A DNA stretch of 64,000 nucleotides from Thermaurantimonas sp046295455 (GCA_046295455.1 JBKBNI010000002.1:291515-355514); one strand, 5' to 3'; shown: positions 41,086 to 50,899, counted from the stretch's first letter. A program made the numbers and translations. The notes: generated by a model not told the origin, from the sequence alone.

Positions 41086-42264
41086 ATGAAAAAAATAGCC
41101 GCGCTGTCTTTGTTGTTTCTCGGTTTGATTGGTATGATGAATAATGAAATCCGCAGTCAGGATATAGTTCGTAATATCCCCTTTGATATACTTAAAAATC
41201 AATTGTATGGAGGCGCAAATCTCCCAGCCGAAGAACCCTTTCGTGTAAGTGGTGATCTGCCACAAGAGGTAAATAGGGTGGAATTGATTGTATATGAAAA
41301 ATCAGAAAACAAAGCCCCGATATTTACGCGTGTATTTGTTCGACCGTTTAACATGACCGCCGAACGCTTTGAATTACAAGTAGATCCACTTCATGACAAC
41401 AGACAGTATGTATTTCGGTTTTTGTATTTTGTAGATGCCTCACCTGATCAACTCAGGGCATTACAGCTCTCTCTCAATGCAAATCTAGAGGCTGTAATAC
41501 GATCAAATTACATTTTTCGAAGAAACAGCATCGTCGGTCTGCAATCCCCTAAAAGCCTTCAAAAAACACTCGAAGACGTAGTACACCAAGGTCTAGGTGA
41601 TTTCAGACACGCAAGTGGAAGACAATTTTCGGGATTCAGCAGCATTCTCACTGCCAAAATGCGTCAAATAGAAAGAGAGAGCCTCAGCAATGCGCGCTTT
41701 AACATAAAAAGCAAATCAAAAATTGAATCACAACGCGTAGGATATGCTGAAAAATTGATTTCAGAGTTGATTCAACTTGCGCAAAGCGAAGCAACACAAT
41801 TCTTAAGTGACAACATGCTTGTCGTCGTCGAAGAACGTACGATAATTACACGTACTGAAAAGCTCCCCGGAGTCTTGCCAATCAACATCGGATATGGATT
41901 GGTCTACTGGGAAGGAGATTTTTCAAACCTCGTTTATAATACAGCCCCATACGTGGGGGTGTCCTTTCCCCTTGCCAACAGAACTTTTGCCAGATACCTC
42001 GGAAATGCTTCATTGTCCCTTGGAGTTATGCTAAGGGACCTCGAATTTTCCGATACGAAATACTCCGGACCAATTGTCAACTTACCGATATATGCTGCGT
42101 TGGGATACAAAATATTTCGGGTTGCAAGGTTCAATCTCGGGGCTACGCTTCTGTCCTCTGACCCAGATAGCAATGGTAGCACACAATTAAATGCTGCATT
42201 ATTTACTGGTATCAGTATAGAATTGAATGTCTGGGCAGGATTTGATAAAAAACGCAGAAGATGA
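41086..42264 (+). CDS. Exported protein of unknown function with C-terminal barrel-like region
   Basis: A protein of about 392 residues; the start at 41086 (MKKIAALSLLFLGLIG) gives a signal peptide ending near EIRSQ. Residues about 20-130 look beta-rich, about 130-230 helical and charged, and the last 130 residues are strand-rich with GYGLVYWEGDFSNLVY and YAALGYKIFRVARFNLGATLLS, like an outer-membrane barrel. No known domain is recognised. It overlaps the OmpA-family gene by 4 bp (ATGA), so the two are probably made together. Confidence 0.7.
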   Translation: MKKIAALSLLFLGLIGMMNNEIRSQDIVRNIPFDILKNQLYGGANLPAEEPFRVSGDLPQEVNRVELIVYEKSENKAPIFTRVFVRPFNMTAERFELQVDPLHDNRQYVFRFLYFVDASPDQLRALQLSLNANLEAVIRSNYIFRRNSIVGLQSPKSLQKTLEDVVHQGLGDFRHASGRQFSGFSSILTAKMRQIERESLSNARFNIKSKSKIESQRVGYAEKLISELIQLAQSEATQFLSDNMLVVVEERTIITRTEKLPGVLPINIGYGLVYWEGDFSNLVYNTAPYVGVSFPLANRTFARYLGNASLSLGVMLRDLEFSDTKYSGPIVNLPIYAALGYKIFRVARFNLGATLLSSDPDSNGSTQLNAALFTGISIELNVWAGFDKKRRR

Positions 42265-44708
42265 AAAAAACTTTTCTGATTGTACTGCTAATACCATTAC
42301 TCAATATGGCTCAACTGCACCCTTATATATGGCGTGTAGGAATACAAGGTGGTTTTTCGACTTATTACGGAGACCTTACCCCATACAGGCTGAGAGGCGA
42401 CGGAGTTGGCAGGGTGTTGGGCCACCTTTACACATTCAATCAGGAATATTTTCCTGCTGTATCATGGCAGGTGAGTGCAGAGCGTTCGCTGAATTCAACC
42501 TTGTCATTAAAAGTTGCTATTGGGAATGTCAACTTTAGTGCTAATGATCGCTTTGTGAAGCCAGATGGTACTCTTTGGGCAGAAGCTCCGTTCTTCGACC
42601 GTGGACTCAATGCTGAGACGACGATTTACGATGGTTCCATTGGGCTGATTTTCAAAACTGATAATCTAAGATTCCTATCGCATAGAGCTTTTATTGCACC
42701 ATATTTCGGAATTCATTTCGTAGCATTAAATTTCGAAACATATGCCGATCTTCGGGACAATGAAGGAAACTTCTACAATCTTTCAAACCCTAATTTAAGG
42801 CAAGAAGGCACATACGAAACTCTCCTGACAGGCCTCAGAACAGAAGGTGTTGATTACTCCACCATTGCCTTTGGTGGAAGGCTTGAACTCGGAATCCGCT
42901 TCCGACTGTCGCGGCAACTCAATCTCAACATTTCAACTCAATACACCATCACTTCTACTGATTATCTGGACGATGTCAGTGCAGAGTATCCTACACAGTT
43001 TACAAGCACATTGCAGCAAAGGGCTTCTGACCCTACTAATCGAAGACTCACTATCTCACAAAGGGGAGATGATTTTTTTGCAGATTCTTATTTATTTCAT
43101 TCTGTTGGCATCCAATGGAGTTTCGGAAGTAGGAGCAGACTTAAGAAATTTCCTATCATAGGTGGATTTGCACCTCCGCCCGGCTCAGAAAATCTGTCAA
43201 GTATTTTTGATCCTGCCATTCGTCGGCTAGATGCACCTTCACCCACTGCAGAAATAGAAGATTCTCTTTTATTTCTTATTCAAACCCAACAAGAAGACAT
43301 CGATGACCTTCGAGATAAGCTCAACCGAGCCATCATGGGGCTTCAGGCAGTAGAGGGACGAATAAGAGTATCCAACCTGACCGCAGAAGCGAATAGAATC
43401 GAAACTCAAATTGCCGCTGCAGACGATAGCATTAAATATCTGAAAGAGATGCTTAAAGAATTACATCTGGATACCATTTTGCCAAAATCCATCCAGGACA
43501 GTCTGAGCGCCAACATACTACAGCGACAAAAACAACTCGTGAAGCAGCGTGATTCCCTGAATACGCGCTTACAAAATATTCATTTAGAGTCAGATAGCCT
43601 TTCTTCTTGGATTGAAAATTCTGAAAAATCGCTAGATCAAATTCCATTGACCACATCCGTAAAAACCAAACCGTCTGCGCTGACTTTCACTTCTTCTATT
43701 GCACAAGGGCGCACAAGATCTACTTCCCAATCAAACAATGAGGATTTATCGATTGATGAATATAAAGATACTGCCACGATAGTCGAAAATCAAATAGAAA
43801 AAAAATCAACAACGACCCAGATCGAGCCTTCTATGCCATCTGAAGTGCCAATCTCTGAGACCATACAATCACAGGAACCACCGAAATCCGATATAACCGC
43901 TGTTTCATCTCAATCAACACCTTCTACATCCAATCAACAAACTTTTGTTAATACTCCTACTTCATCACAGGATGTGGCCCCAAGCAGAAGTTCTCCGCAA
44001 TCGACAAGAAGCTCTCAGCCATCAATAAGAAGATCTCAGCCATCAACAAGAAGCCCTCAATCATCCGGATCAACGGATGTGAAAACTTCTATTAGCATAT
44101 CCCCATCTAAAACAGTGTCTTCACCATTGAGCCCCACAGATACAAACCAAAGCAAAGACATAGTGCGCATATTGGAACAACAAACACTAATCCTCCAACT
44201 ATTGACAGAACAAATTACAGCACTTCAAGACCGCCCAAAACACGACTCTACACTAAAACAAACATCAGATTCGGCCATAATAATTGAAAAGAAGCCCGAC
44301 AATTTGGATTCATTACAGAAACAATCAGACACGGCAAAAACGAGAGATGCGATATCCTTTGGTATCATTGCAGGATTCAAAACGCTAGCCGCTGTTTACT
44401 TTCAGTCCGGTAAGACATCTCTTGATTCGGCCGAAGAACTTCACCTAAAAGATATTGCAAAATATCTGGCCGACTCCACTTCATCCTATATTTTATTAAG
44501 AGGTTTTGCTGACAACACTGGATCGCCATCGGTGAATTTCCAAATTATAGCAAAAAGATTGGAATACGTGCGCAATCTTCTCACTCAAGAGGGTGTATCT
44601 CCAAGTAGAATACGAGAAGAAAATGCGGGAATCATAGTAAAAAAGACCGCAGGCTCTCAGCCTCTTGATAGAAGGGTAGAAATAATTTTAATACTTCCTA
44701 CTGATTAG
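42261..44708 (+). CDS. OmpA-family protein with N-terminal barrel and long Ser/Pro/Thr-rich linker
   Basis: An 815-residue envelope protein. A signal peptide lies at about 1-18 and a DUF6089-like outer-membrane barrel at about 19-290 (YIWRVGIQGGFSTYYGDL, SADYLDDVS-like TDYLDDVSAEYP). A coiled coil covers about 335-465 (DSL-rich heptads). A disordered Ser/Gln/Pro/Thr region at about 470-690 has an imperfect repeat (SSQPSIRRSQPSTRSPQ). An OmpA peptidoglycan-binding domain covers about 705-815 (GFADNTGSPSVNFQIIAKRL). It probably tethers the outer membrane to the cell wall. It is coupled to the preceding gene. Confidence 0.85.
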   Translation: MKKTFLIVLLIPLLNMAQLHPYIWRVGIQGGFSTYYGDLTPYRLRGDGVGRVLGHLYTFNQEYFPAVSWQVSAERSLNSTLSLKVAIGNVNFSANDRFVKPDGTLWAEAPFFDRGLNAETTIYDGSIGLIFKTDNLRFLSHRAFIAPYFGIHFVALNFETYADLRDNEGNFYNLSNPNLRQEGTYETLLTGLRTEGVDYSTIAFGGRLELGIRFRLSRQLNLNISTQYTITSTDYLDDVSAEYPTQFTSTLQQRASDPTNRRLTISQRGDDFFADSYLFHSVGIQWSFGSRSRLKKFPIIGGFAPPPGSENLSSIFDPAIRRLDAPSPTAEIEDSLLFLIQTQQEDIDDLRDKLNRAIMGLQAVEGRIRVSNLTAEANRIETQIAAADDSIKYLKEMLKELHLDTILPKSIQDSLSANILQRQKQLVKQRDSLNTRLQNIHLESDSLSSWIENSEKSLDQIPLTTSVKTKPSALTFTSSIAQGRTRSTSQSNNEDLSIDEYKDTATIVENQIEKKSTTTQIEPSMPSEVPISETIQSQEPPKSDITAVSSQSTPSTSNQQTFVNTPTSSQDVAPSRSSPQSTRSSQPSIRRSQPSTRSPQSSGSTDVKTSISISPSKTVSSPLSPTDTNQSKDIVRILEQQTLILQLLTEQITALQDRPKHDSTLKQTSDSAIIIEKKPDNLDSLQKQSDTAKTRDAISFGIIAGFKTLAAVYFQSGKTSLDSAEELHLKDIAKYLADSTSSYILLRGFADNTGSPSVNFQIIAKRLEYVRNLLTQEGVSPSRIREENAGIIVKKTAGSQPLDRRVEIILILPTD

Positions 44709-44861
44709 AATACAAACATCGGCACATCGATCATGCACAAAAAAGTCAGTACTCACCCATGTGAGCTTAAGAATTAATTAGGACATCCTACTGCCTAAAA
44801 TCATAATGACAGCCTGGGTTATAGCCCTACTTTTACCCATTTAAAAACACATCATTTTATA

Positions 44862-46391
44862 ATGATTTCAAAAAAATCAGGTCGGGTTAATCTCTCAAGA
44901 TTGGCTAAAGATGCGGTCTATATTGGCACGTATCCCACCCGAAAGATTGAGGAAGTCCTTGACTTTATAAAAGATCACACCAAAATAGCCGGATCCAACC
45001 CAAAGTGGGATTCAAAAGCCATCAGTATATTTCTCACTTTGCTATTTATTTCCTTGGGAATATACTTCTATGCCAAAAACCAGGCAATGCCCAAGGAGGC
45101 TGCTTTAATGCTGTTTATTTTCACCTTTGCCTGTTTACTATGGATTACTGAGGCTATACCTCTGTTTGCAACCTCATTGCTGATTATTGGCTTGCAGGTA
45201 CTCTTACTCGCCAATCCCGGCAACTGGTCTGCTTTTGGGTTTGAAGATAAGGCACGACAACCGGATTTCAAATGGTATTTTCAGCCGCTCTCAGAGCCCA
45301 TCATTTACCTGTTTTTAGGGGGATTCATCCTTGCTCATGCATGTGTAAAACGCGGAGTGGATCGCACCCTGGCCACTTGGGTTCTCCGGCACTTCGGAAA
45401 GTCACCCGTCCAGCTGATTATCGGCATCAGCGCATTTACAGCGCTTTTCTCCATGTGGATGAGCAATACAGCCACTACAGCCATGATGATCACGCTGATC
45501 AGCCCGATACTCATACAGATGGAGCATGAAAAAAAGTTCCAGAAAGCCCTCTTGCTATCTATTCCCTTGTCGGCCAATATCGGCGGAATGGGTACTCCGA
45601 TCGGCTCTCCTCCAAATGCCATAGCACTCGGATTTCTCAACAACAAGGGCATCGGAATCAATTTTATTGATTGGATGTTGATTGGAATTCCAATTTGCAT
45701 CATCATTATGAGCATCATGATCTTTCTATTGATAAAATTTTATCCCCCTAAGACGTCCAAACTATACATTGAATTAGAATCCAGCGAATTAGACCCAAGG
45801 AAAGTATTTGTAATGACCATTTTTGCCCTTACGGTAGGACTCTGGATGACCGAAAAAGTCCATGGGTTGCCTACCAGCGTGGTGGCGCTTATACCTGTGG
45901 TGGTATTTTCTGTGACCGGACTTATTAAAAAGGCCGATATCAACAATCTGGAATGGAATGTTCTGATTCTCATTGCAGGCGGTATAGCACTCGGTAGGGG
46001 CATGTCTGATACAGGATTGGATTTGATGGTCATTAATTATCTCCCGGAAAATAAAGATGTTCTGATAGTAGCACTCATGGTTGCCACACTTCTTCTGTCT
46101 TCGGTTATATCCAACACAGCCGCTTCGAATCTTCTGATCCCCATCGGGATTTCGGCTGCCTTTTCAGCTGGAAAAGTGGACGATATCTATGCACGCGAAT
46201 TGGCATTTTCCATTGCATTAGCTGCCTCTCTGGCTATGGCGCTGCCTGTAAGCACACCACCTAATGCCCTTACCTACTCCACTGGCAAGCTCAAAAGTCA
46301 GGACTTTATGAAAGTCGGTATCTTGATAGGCGTCATCGGCCTTGCTGTGGTATTTTTCTTAGGAATGATTCTCTTTCCGCTACTGACCTGA
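44862..46391 (+). CDS. SLC13/DASS family sodium:anion symporter
   Basis: A 509-residue inner-membrane transporter with about 11-13 membrane segments. The family signatures are MWMSNTATTAMM and its inverted-repeat partner VISNTAASNLLIP (SNT motifs that bind sodium and carboxylate), plus MGTPIGSPPNAIALGFL and ALPVSTPPNALTYSTG. Substrates in the family are dicarboxylates, citrate or sulfate. The N-terminal 45 residues are an extra hydrophilic segment. Its 3' end overlaps the convergent gene by 59 bp. Confidence 0.92.
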   Translation: MISKKSGRVNLSRLAKDAVYIGTYPTRKIEEVLDFIKDHTKIAGSNPKWDSKAISIFLTLLFISLGIYFYAKNQAMPKEAALMLFIFTFACLLWITEAIPLFATSLLIIGLQVLLLANPGNWSAFGFEDKARQPDFKWYFQPLSEPIIYLFLGGFILAHACVKRGVDRTLATWVLRHFGKSPVQLIIGISAFTALFSMWMSNTATTAMMITLISPILIQMEHEKKFQKALLLSIPLSANIGGMGTPIGSPPNAIALGFLNNKGIGINFIDWMLIGIPICIIIMSIMIFLLIKFYPPKTSKLYIELESSELDPRKVFVMTIFALTVGLWMTEKVHGLPTSVVALIPVVVFSVTGLIKKADINNLEWNVLILIAGGIALGRGMSDTGLDLMVINYLPENKDVLIVALMVATLLLSSVISNTAASNLLIPIGISAAFSAGKVDDIYARELAFSIALAASLAMALPVSTPPNALTYSTGKLKSQDFMKVGILIGVIGLAVVFFLGMILFPLLT

Positions 46392-46761
46392 GCCGTGTAC
46401 GCAAAAGAGCATAGTAAAACAATCCCCCGAAAGCATAACAAACTACATCAAAGTAATCTCTGTGGTGAAAAGCATATCTCGAGGGCAGATACCATTCAAA
46501 ATAGATTGAAAACATAAAAACTACACTCACAAGATGGAATGGTGTAAATAATGTTTCATAGGTGGGTCTGTGGAGGTAATACATGATAAAACGCGTAATC
46601 GCCAATGTGATAGGCACTGCAATGAGATCGTCCAGATATGAATGAACAAACGGCACATAAATACCAAGACGTTCTAAGAGCTGATTGAGTATAAAAATTA
46701 ACACAAGATATCCCTCTGTTTTTCCAAATATTGCGAGGTTGTATTGTATACGTTTTTTCAT
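46333..46761 (-). CDS. Small multi-pass membrane protein, conserved hypothetical
   Basis: A protein of about 142 residues; the start at 46761 (MKKRIQYNLAIFGKTEGYLV) is preferred to one 18 bp upstream that would overlap the zinc-ribbon gene. Four hydrophobic segments lie at about 15-35, 45-65, 75-95 and 110-130. FFEWYLPSRYAFHHRDYFDV-like residues sit between the last two. Similar Bacteroidota proteins exist and are often labelled transporter without evidence. It overlaps the SLC13 gene by 59 bp on the opposite strand. Confidence 0.72.
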   Translation of the reverse strand: MKKRIQYNLAIFGKTEGYLVLIFILNQLLERLGIYVPFVHSYLDDLIAVPITLAITRFIMYYLHRPTYETLFTPFHLVSVVFMFSIYFEWYLPSRYAFHHRDYFDVVCYAFGGLFYYALLRTRLRSVAERESFLRKIPQQGR

Positions 46762-46768
46762 TTGATAA

Positions 46769-47038
46769 TTAGTGAACAACTGAGGAAGCCAAATACATAA
46801 TCAAAGAAATAATACCATATACGATAACCTGAAAAAAGAGTGCTACAGCCTTACCAGATTTCACCAAAATGGAATCCTTTTTTTTGATTTTAATGAAAGG
46901 AAAACCTGCATTCAAAGGTTTGCTCAATATTTCTTTTTCCTCCTTTATTTTTTTATGGTGTTCATGACCACAGTACAGACAGTACTTTCGATTTTTATCA
47001 GTCCATTGATGACAGTTTTCACATTTGATTGAGTTCAT
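46769..47038 (-). CDS. Small zinc-ribbon membrane protein
   Basis: An 89-residue protein. The N-terminal zinc ribbon is CENCHQW and YCLYCGHEH (two CxxC pairs, residues about 6-25). A Lys-rich linker and one C-terminal membrane segment at about 65-88 follow. The function is unknown. It lies between the UbiA and the small membrane-protein genes in the same orientation with short gaps. Confidence 0.75.
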   Translation of the reverse strand: MNSIKCENCHQWTDKNRKYCLYCGHEHHKKIKEEKEILSKPLNAGFPFIKIKKKDSILVKSGKAVALFFQVIVYGIISLIMYLASSVVH

Positions 47039-47049
47039 TTACAACATGT

Positions 47050-47967
47050 TCATTGCAATAAAAACACTAACGAAAGAATTCCGGTAATCATGGTAAACTT
47101 CATCCAATTCTGAGCTTTTGAGTACCTATTTTTATTATTTGAAAACAAAAAATAAACAACCAAAACCCATGGTACCAACAAGAAGATAAAAGTGTACAAA
47201 AATAGGGTCAATTTATTTATTTTAACAGACAAATAGACCGTGAAAAGCATAAGAAAAATCACGAGTACTGTAGTAAGAATGGAAGTTTTTTTCTCACCCA
47301 AAAAAACAGGAGTCGTCCGAAATCCTGCGGCCCTATCGCCCTCTAAGTCCTCGAGGGTCTTAAGGAGCTCCCGTGCCAATGTGGTCAAGAAGGCAAATAC
47401 AGCGATAAAAATGTATGCCAATAGCATAAAATAACGCAACTCTGCAGATAAGTCAGATGATGAAATGACAGGCATAATATCAAAAAAAAGTACCGTAAAA
47501 ATACTCAGGGATGCCAATAATGAAATAATGATATTTCCGATCAAAGGCTTGCGCTTAAAGTCTGTGGCATAAATATACAAAAGAATGACCGTAATCAATG
47601 GAATTGAGATGTATTTTAACCGTTGAATGACAAGACATAAAAACAGCGATATTGTCAGTCCGACAGCATTAAACACATAATACATCTTCCAGGCCGACAT
47701 TTCAGAAATCTTAATCCCTACGACCATCTTTTCCGGTTTATTGATTTTATCTGCTTCAATATCTGAAAGATCATTGACCACATATCCAGCGGCCATAAAT
47801 AGCATAGTGGCACATACACCACAGGCAAACTGAACATCATCAAGAGCCGGAACCATTCCAATGGGTATGGTAAATCCATAGCGCATAAACAGTTGAATAA
47901 AACCTGCAATCAGCAGATTTTTCCAACGGACAAGCTTAAATAAGTAAAAAATGCCTGTATTCACCAT
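47050..47967 (-). CDS. UbiA family prenyltransferase
   Basis: A protein of about 305 residues with about nine membrane helices. Both Asp-rich motifs are present: NDLSDIEADKINKPEK (substrate diphosphate and Mg) and DLEGDRAAGFRTTPVFLG. The start at 47967 overlaps the phosphatase stop. Bacteroidota members are often annotated as geranylgeranylglycerol-phosphate geranylgeranyltransferase; the acceptor here is not known. It could also serve quinone or other prenyl-lipid synthesis. Confidence 0.88.
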   Translation of the reverse strand: MVNTGIFYLFKLVRWKNLLIAGFIQLFMRYGFTIPIGMVPALDDVQFACGVCATMLFMAAGYVVNDLSDIEADKINKPEKMVVGIKISEMSAWKMYYVFNAVGLTISLFLCLVIQRLKYISIPLITVILLYIYATDFKRKPLIGNIIISLLASLSIFTVLFFDIMPVISSSDLSAELRYFMLLAYIFIAVFAFLTTLARELLKTLEDLEGDRAAGFRTTPVFLGEKKTSILTTVLVIFLMLFTVYLSVKINKLTLFLYTFIFLLVPWVLVVYFLFSNNKNRYSKAQNWMKFTMITGILSLVFLLQ

Positions 47968-48485
47968 GCGCGCGACTGGGTGTCGTTCCACCAACCTCTA
48001 ACGCGTAGGGTTTGCTCCAGGATGTCGCGCACGCACCCATTTCCACCGGTTTTAGGTGAGACATAATCTGAGATCGCACGAATTTCCGGAGCTGCATTAT
48101 GCGGGCATACTGCCAGACGCACACGACTCATGACTTCGTAATCCGGCAGATCATCTCCCATGTAACATATTTCATAATCATTGAGTTGATAGCAGGCTTT
48201 TAAATCCTCATACGCGTGTATTTTGATAGGTGTATTCAGGTACAAGTCCACTACGCCCAGGTGTCGGAGTATTTCAGAGACGCCAAGTCCGGAGCCCCCA
48301 CTGATTACTGCGACGCGAAGGCCTCTCTTGATGGCGAGTTGAATGGCAAAGCTATCGTGTGTCGTCATGTTGCGGACTGCCCTTCCATCAGGAAGTATTT
48401 GGATGCGACCATCGGTCAGCACCCCATCGATATCAAATACAAAGGTGGATATCTCAGAGAGAATTTCTTTATAATTTTTTTCCAT
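47961..48485 (-). CDS. kdsC: KdsC-like HAD phosphatase
   Basis: A 174-residue C0-type HAD phosphatase. The nucleophile motif is FVFDIDGVLTDGRI (Asp18, Asp20), followed by the substrate segment MTTHDSFAIQLAIKRGLRVAVISG and the metal motif YMGDDLPDYEVM. This matches 3-deoxy-D-manno-octulosonate-8-phosphate phosphatase (KdsC), which makes Kdo for lipopolysaccharide. The related YrbI domain of sialic-acid synthesis is less likely. It overlaps the DUF2520 gene by 17 bp. Confidence 0.88.
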   Translation of the reverse strand: MEKNYKEILSEISTFVFDIDGVLTDGRIQILPDGRAVRNMTTHDSFAIQLAIKRGLRVAVISGGSGLGVSEILRHLGVVDLYLNTPIKIHAYEDLKACYQLNDYEICYMGDDLPDYEVMSRVRLAVCPHNAAPEIRAISDYVSPKTGGNGCVRDILEQTLRVRGWWNDTQSRAW

Positions 48486-49236
48486 AATATTCTCGAATAC
48501 AATTTGTTATAGCTTCATAAACCTTCATTAGATGCTCTGATTGAATGGCGATGAGATGTTTTTCAATGGTTGCTGAGTCTCCCCTCCGTGCAGGGCCTGT
48601 AAGACTGCCGGATAACTGACCATCCATGATCCGGCTAAACGTCTGAGAGATTATCGGCAGAATGAGTTCCCGTTGGATGGTATTTTCTTTTAATTCCTCT
48701 TCAAGCACTTCATACAAATACTGCACAAAGTTATTGGCTACCACAGCAGCCATGTGGGCTGTCAATCTCTCCTTATATGCCAGATGTATACTTTTTGGGA
48801 ATGTCTGTATTATCAGTTGTACGAAAGAGTCTTCCTGCGCTGATTCGATCACAATGGGTATTTCTTTGATGGAGTAAGGAGCTGCCAGGGAGATCACCGG
48901 CCATACAACCACTCCCTGCTCTTGATGGGGATTCAAAAGAGATATCTCAGAGGCTCCCGATAGGTGAATCCAGCGTTCAGCCCTCACCTGTAGAGAGGAG
49001 GCATAATAGGAAATACAGCTGTCCGGTACAGCCAACCATACAGAATGATACGTCCCGCTTACTTCTTTTACATCGATGATGTCAATCTCGGGATACAGGC
49101 GAGCTAAATAGCTGGTGCACTTCGGATTGCGTGAGGCGATATCCGCGCTATGAACCTCAGGCAGACATCCGAGAAGTTTTAAAACAAACCGGGCTCCGTG
49201 TCCGGTACCGACGATCAGGTGCTTTCGGTCAATCAT
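48469..49236 (-). CDS. Rossmann-like and DUF2520 domain protein
   Basis: A protein of about 255 residues. The start at 49236 (MIDRKHLIVGTGHGARFV) overlaps the hutH stop by ATGA and begins directly at the nucleotide-binding strand. The N-terminal Rossmann domain (GTGHGARFVLKLL) is followed by the helical DUF2520 domain (RLTAHMAAVVANNFVQYLYEV, then SGSLTGPARRGD). Such proteins are annotated as NADP oxidoreductases of the F420-dependent type; the substrate is unknown. Confidence 0.87.
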   Translation of the reverse strand: MIDRKHLIVGTGHGARFVLKLLGCLPEVHSADIASRNPKCTSYLARLYPEIDIIDVKEVSGTYHSVWLAVPDSCISYYASSLQVRAERWIHLSGASEISLLNPHQEQGVVVWPVISLAAPYSIKEIPIVIESAQEDSFVQLIIQTFPKSIHLAYKERLTAHMAAVVANNFVQYLYEVLEEELKENTIQRELILPIISQTFSRIMDGQLSGSLTGPARRGDSATIEKHLIAIQSEHLMKVYEAITNCIREYYGKKL

Positions 49237-50762
49237 TCTACCCAATAGTTGACGGTCTCAAACGAAACCGGCAGATTTTTCACAAATTCTACAGCAGCGT
49301 CTATGTCCTTATGCAGCTCGCGGTCATCCTCGATCACTGGAACGGATGCTCTGAATAATTCCAGGAAGGCTTCCAACGAAGAATTTAATTTTCCCTTTCG
49401 GAAGTACAAGGCCTGGGATGCGTGTATCAGTTCCATAGCCAGAACTTTTTCAGCAATCTCTACTACATCAAGCAATTTGTTTACAGCGTTAGCCCCCATA
49501 CTCACATGATCTTCCTGACCATTGGAAGACACAATGCTATCCACAGAAGCAGGTGTACAGAGTTGTTTGGAAGCACTCACCAGGGCAGCTGCACTGTACT
49601 GCATAATCATCAGACCACTGTTTAGTCCAGGATTCATAACCAGAAACGGCGGTAGCCCGCGCTGTCCGGAGAGAAGGAGATACATACGCCTCTCAGATAT
49701 ATTGGCGAGTTCATGGATGGCAATGGCGGCAAAGTCAGCCGCGTAGGCCAACGGTTGTCCGTGAAAATTTCCACCAGATAGTACTACCTCCTGATCTTCA
49801 AAGTAGAGAGGATTATCAGTTACGGAGTTTACTTCTGTGAGCAGCACTTTGAGAGCATAATTCAGTGCATCAATGGACGCACCGTGAACCTGTGGAATAC
49901 ACCGGAATGAATAAGGGTCCTGCACCCATGCCCGCTCCACGGTATGCAGCTCGCTATCTGCTAAATGTCTGAACATAAAATCGGCCACCTTCTTCTGACC
50001 TATATGAGGTCTCACTGAGTGGATAAGCGCATCGAAAGGCTCTCTTCTACCCAAAAAGGCCTCCAGAGATAATAAAGAGATCCAACCTGTAATTTGCACC
50101 AATCGAAATGCTCTGACCAGGGCATTGGCCAATGCTGAGGACATATACTGCGTACCATTGAGCAATGCGAGCCCCTCTTTCGAATTAAGCTCTACAGGCA
50201 GATTCAAATCCAATAAATTAGTGCATTCCTCCGTGGGAAACTTTACTCCTTTCACTACCACATAACCGCGATTGAGCAGCGGCAGAGTCATATGTGCCAA
50301 GGGTGCCAGGTCTCCGCTGGCACCCAGAGATCCTTGCTTCGGTACATATGGATAGATGCCATGGTTAAACATTTGGACCAACTTATCGAGTACTGCCGGG
50401 GTGATAGCGCTAAATCCATGCAAGAGAGAGGCGATCTTGAAGAAGAGCATCATCTTGACCACATCGTCGCCGGCGTAAGTGCCCGTGCCGCAAGCATGAG
50501 ACACAACGATATTCTGTTGGAGTTGTCGCAGATGGTTGTCATCTATTTTTACATTGCAAAGGGATCCAAATCCGGTATTTACTCCGTATACGGGCGTGGG
50601 CGAGGATTGGAGAAGCTTTTCAAATTTTTGTCGGGTGGTCTTTAATCGTTCAAGGGATGATTCCGATAGGTGAATATTGGTGTTTTTATGAAAAATCAAA
50701 TCATAAATTAGCTTAAAATCAATCTGTTGAGCTTCAGACAGGTGAATGGTCATTGCAATCAA
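49233..50762 (-). CDS. hutH: Histidine ammonia-lyase family enzyme
   Basis: A 509-residue MIO-type lyase. The cofactor-forming triad is Ala148-Ser149-Gly150 in GSLGASGDLAPL. The catalytic Tyr60 lies in PVYGVNTGFGSL. The selectivity loop NIVVSHACGTG has Ser-His (His89), which is the histidine-type pattern rather than the Phe/Tyr-type. The reaction is L-histidine to urocanate plus ammonia. The rest of the hut pathway is not nearby. An ATG three codons downstream is an alternative start. Confidence 0.9.
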   Translation of the reverse strand: MIAMTIHLSEAQQIDFKLIYDLIFHKNTNIHLSESSLERLKTTRQKFEKLLQSSPTPVYGVNTGFGSLCNVKIDDNHLRQLQQNIVVSHACGTGTYAGDDVVKMMLFFKIASLLHGFSAITPAVLDKLVQMFNHGIYPYVPKQGSLGASGDLAPLAHMTLPLLNRGYVVVKGVKFPTEECTNLLDLNLPVELNSKEGLALLNGTQYMSSALANALVRAFRLVQITGWISLLSLEAFLGRREPFDALIHSVRPHIGQKKVADFMFRHLADSELHTVERAWVQDPYSFRCIPQVHGASIDALNYALKVLLTEVNSVTDNPLYFEDQEVVLSGGNFHGQPLAYAADFAAIAIHELANISERRMYLLLSGQRGLPPFLVMNPGLNSGLMIMQYSAAALVSASKQLCTPASVDSIVSSNGQEDHVSMGANAVNKLLDVVEIAEKVLAMELIHASQALYFRKGKLNSSLEAFLELFRASVPVIEDDRELHKDIDAAVEFVKNLPVSFETVNYWVE

Positions 50763-50899
50763 ATTCTGCAGGTAAAGGTATGATAGCCAAACCTACAGGC
50801 CATACCGGTGTGCTGATTCCTTTTGTGAAGGAGAGTATCCTTAACTGCAATGCTTCGAAGGAAGTATTTTGTTTTTGAGAATAAAATTTAAAAAATATT

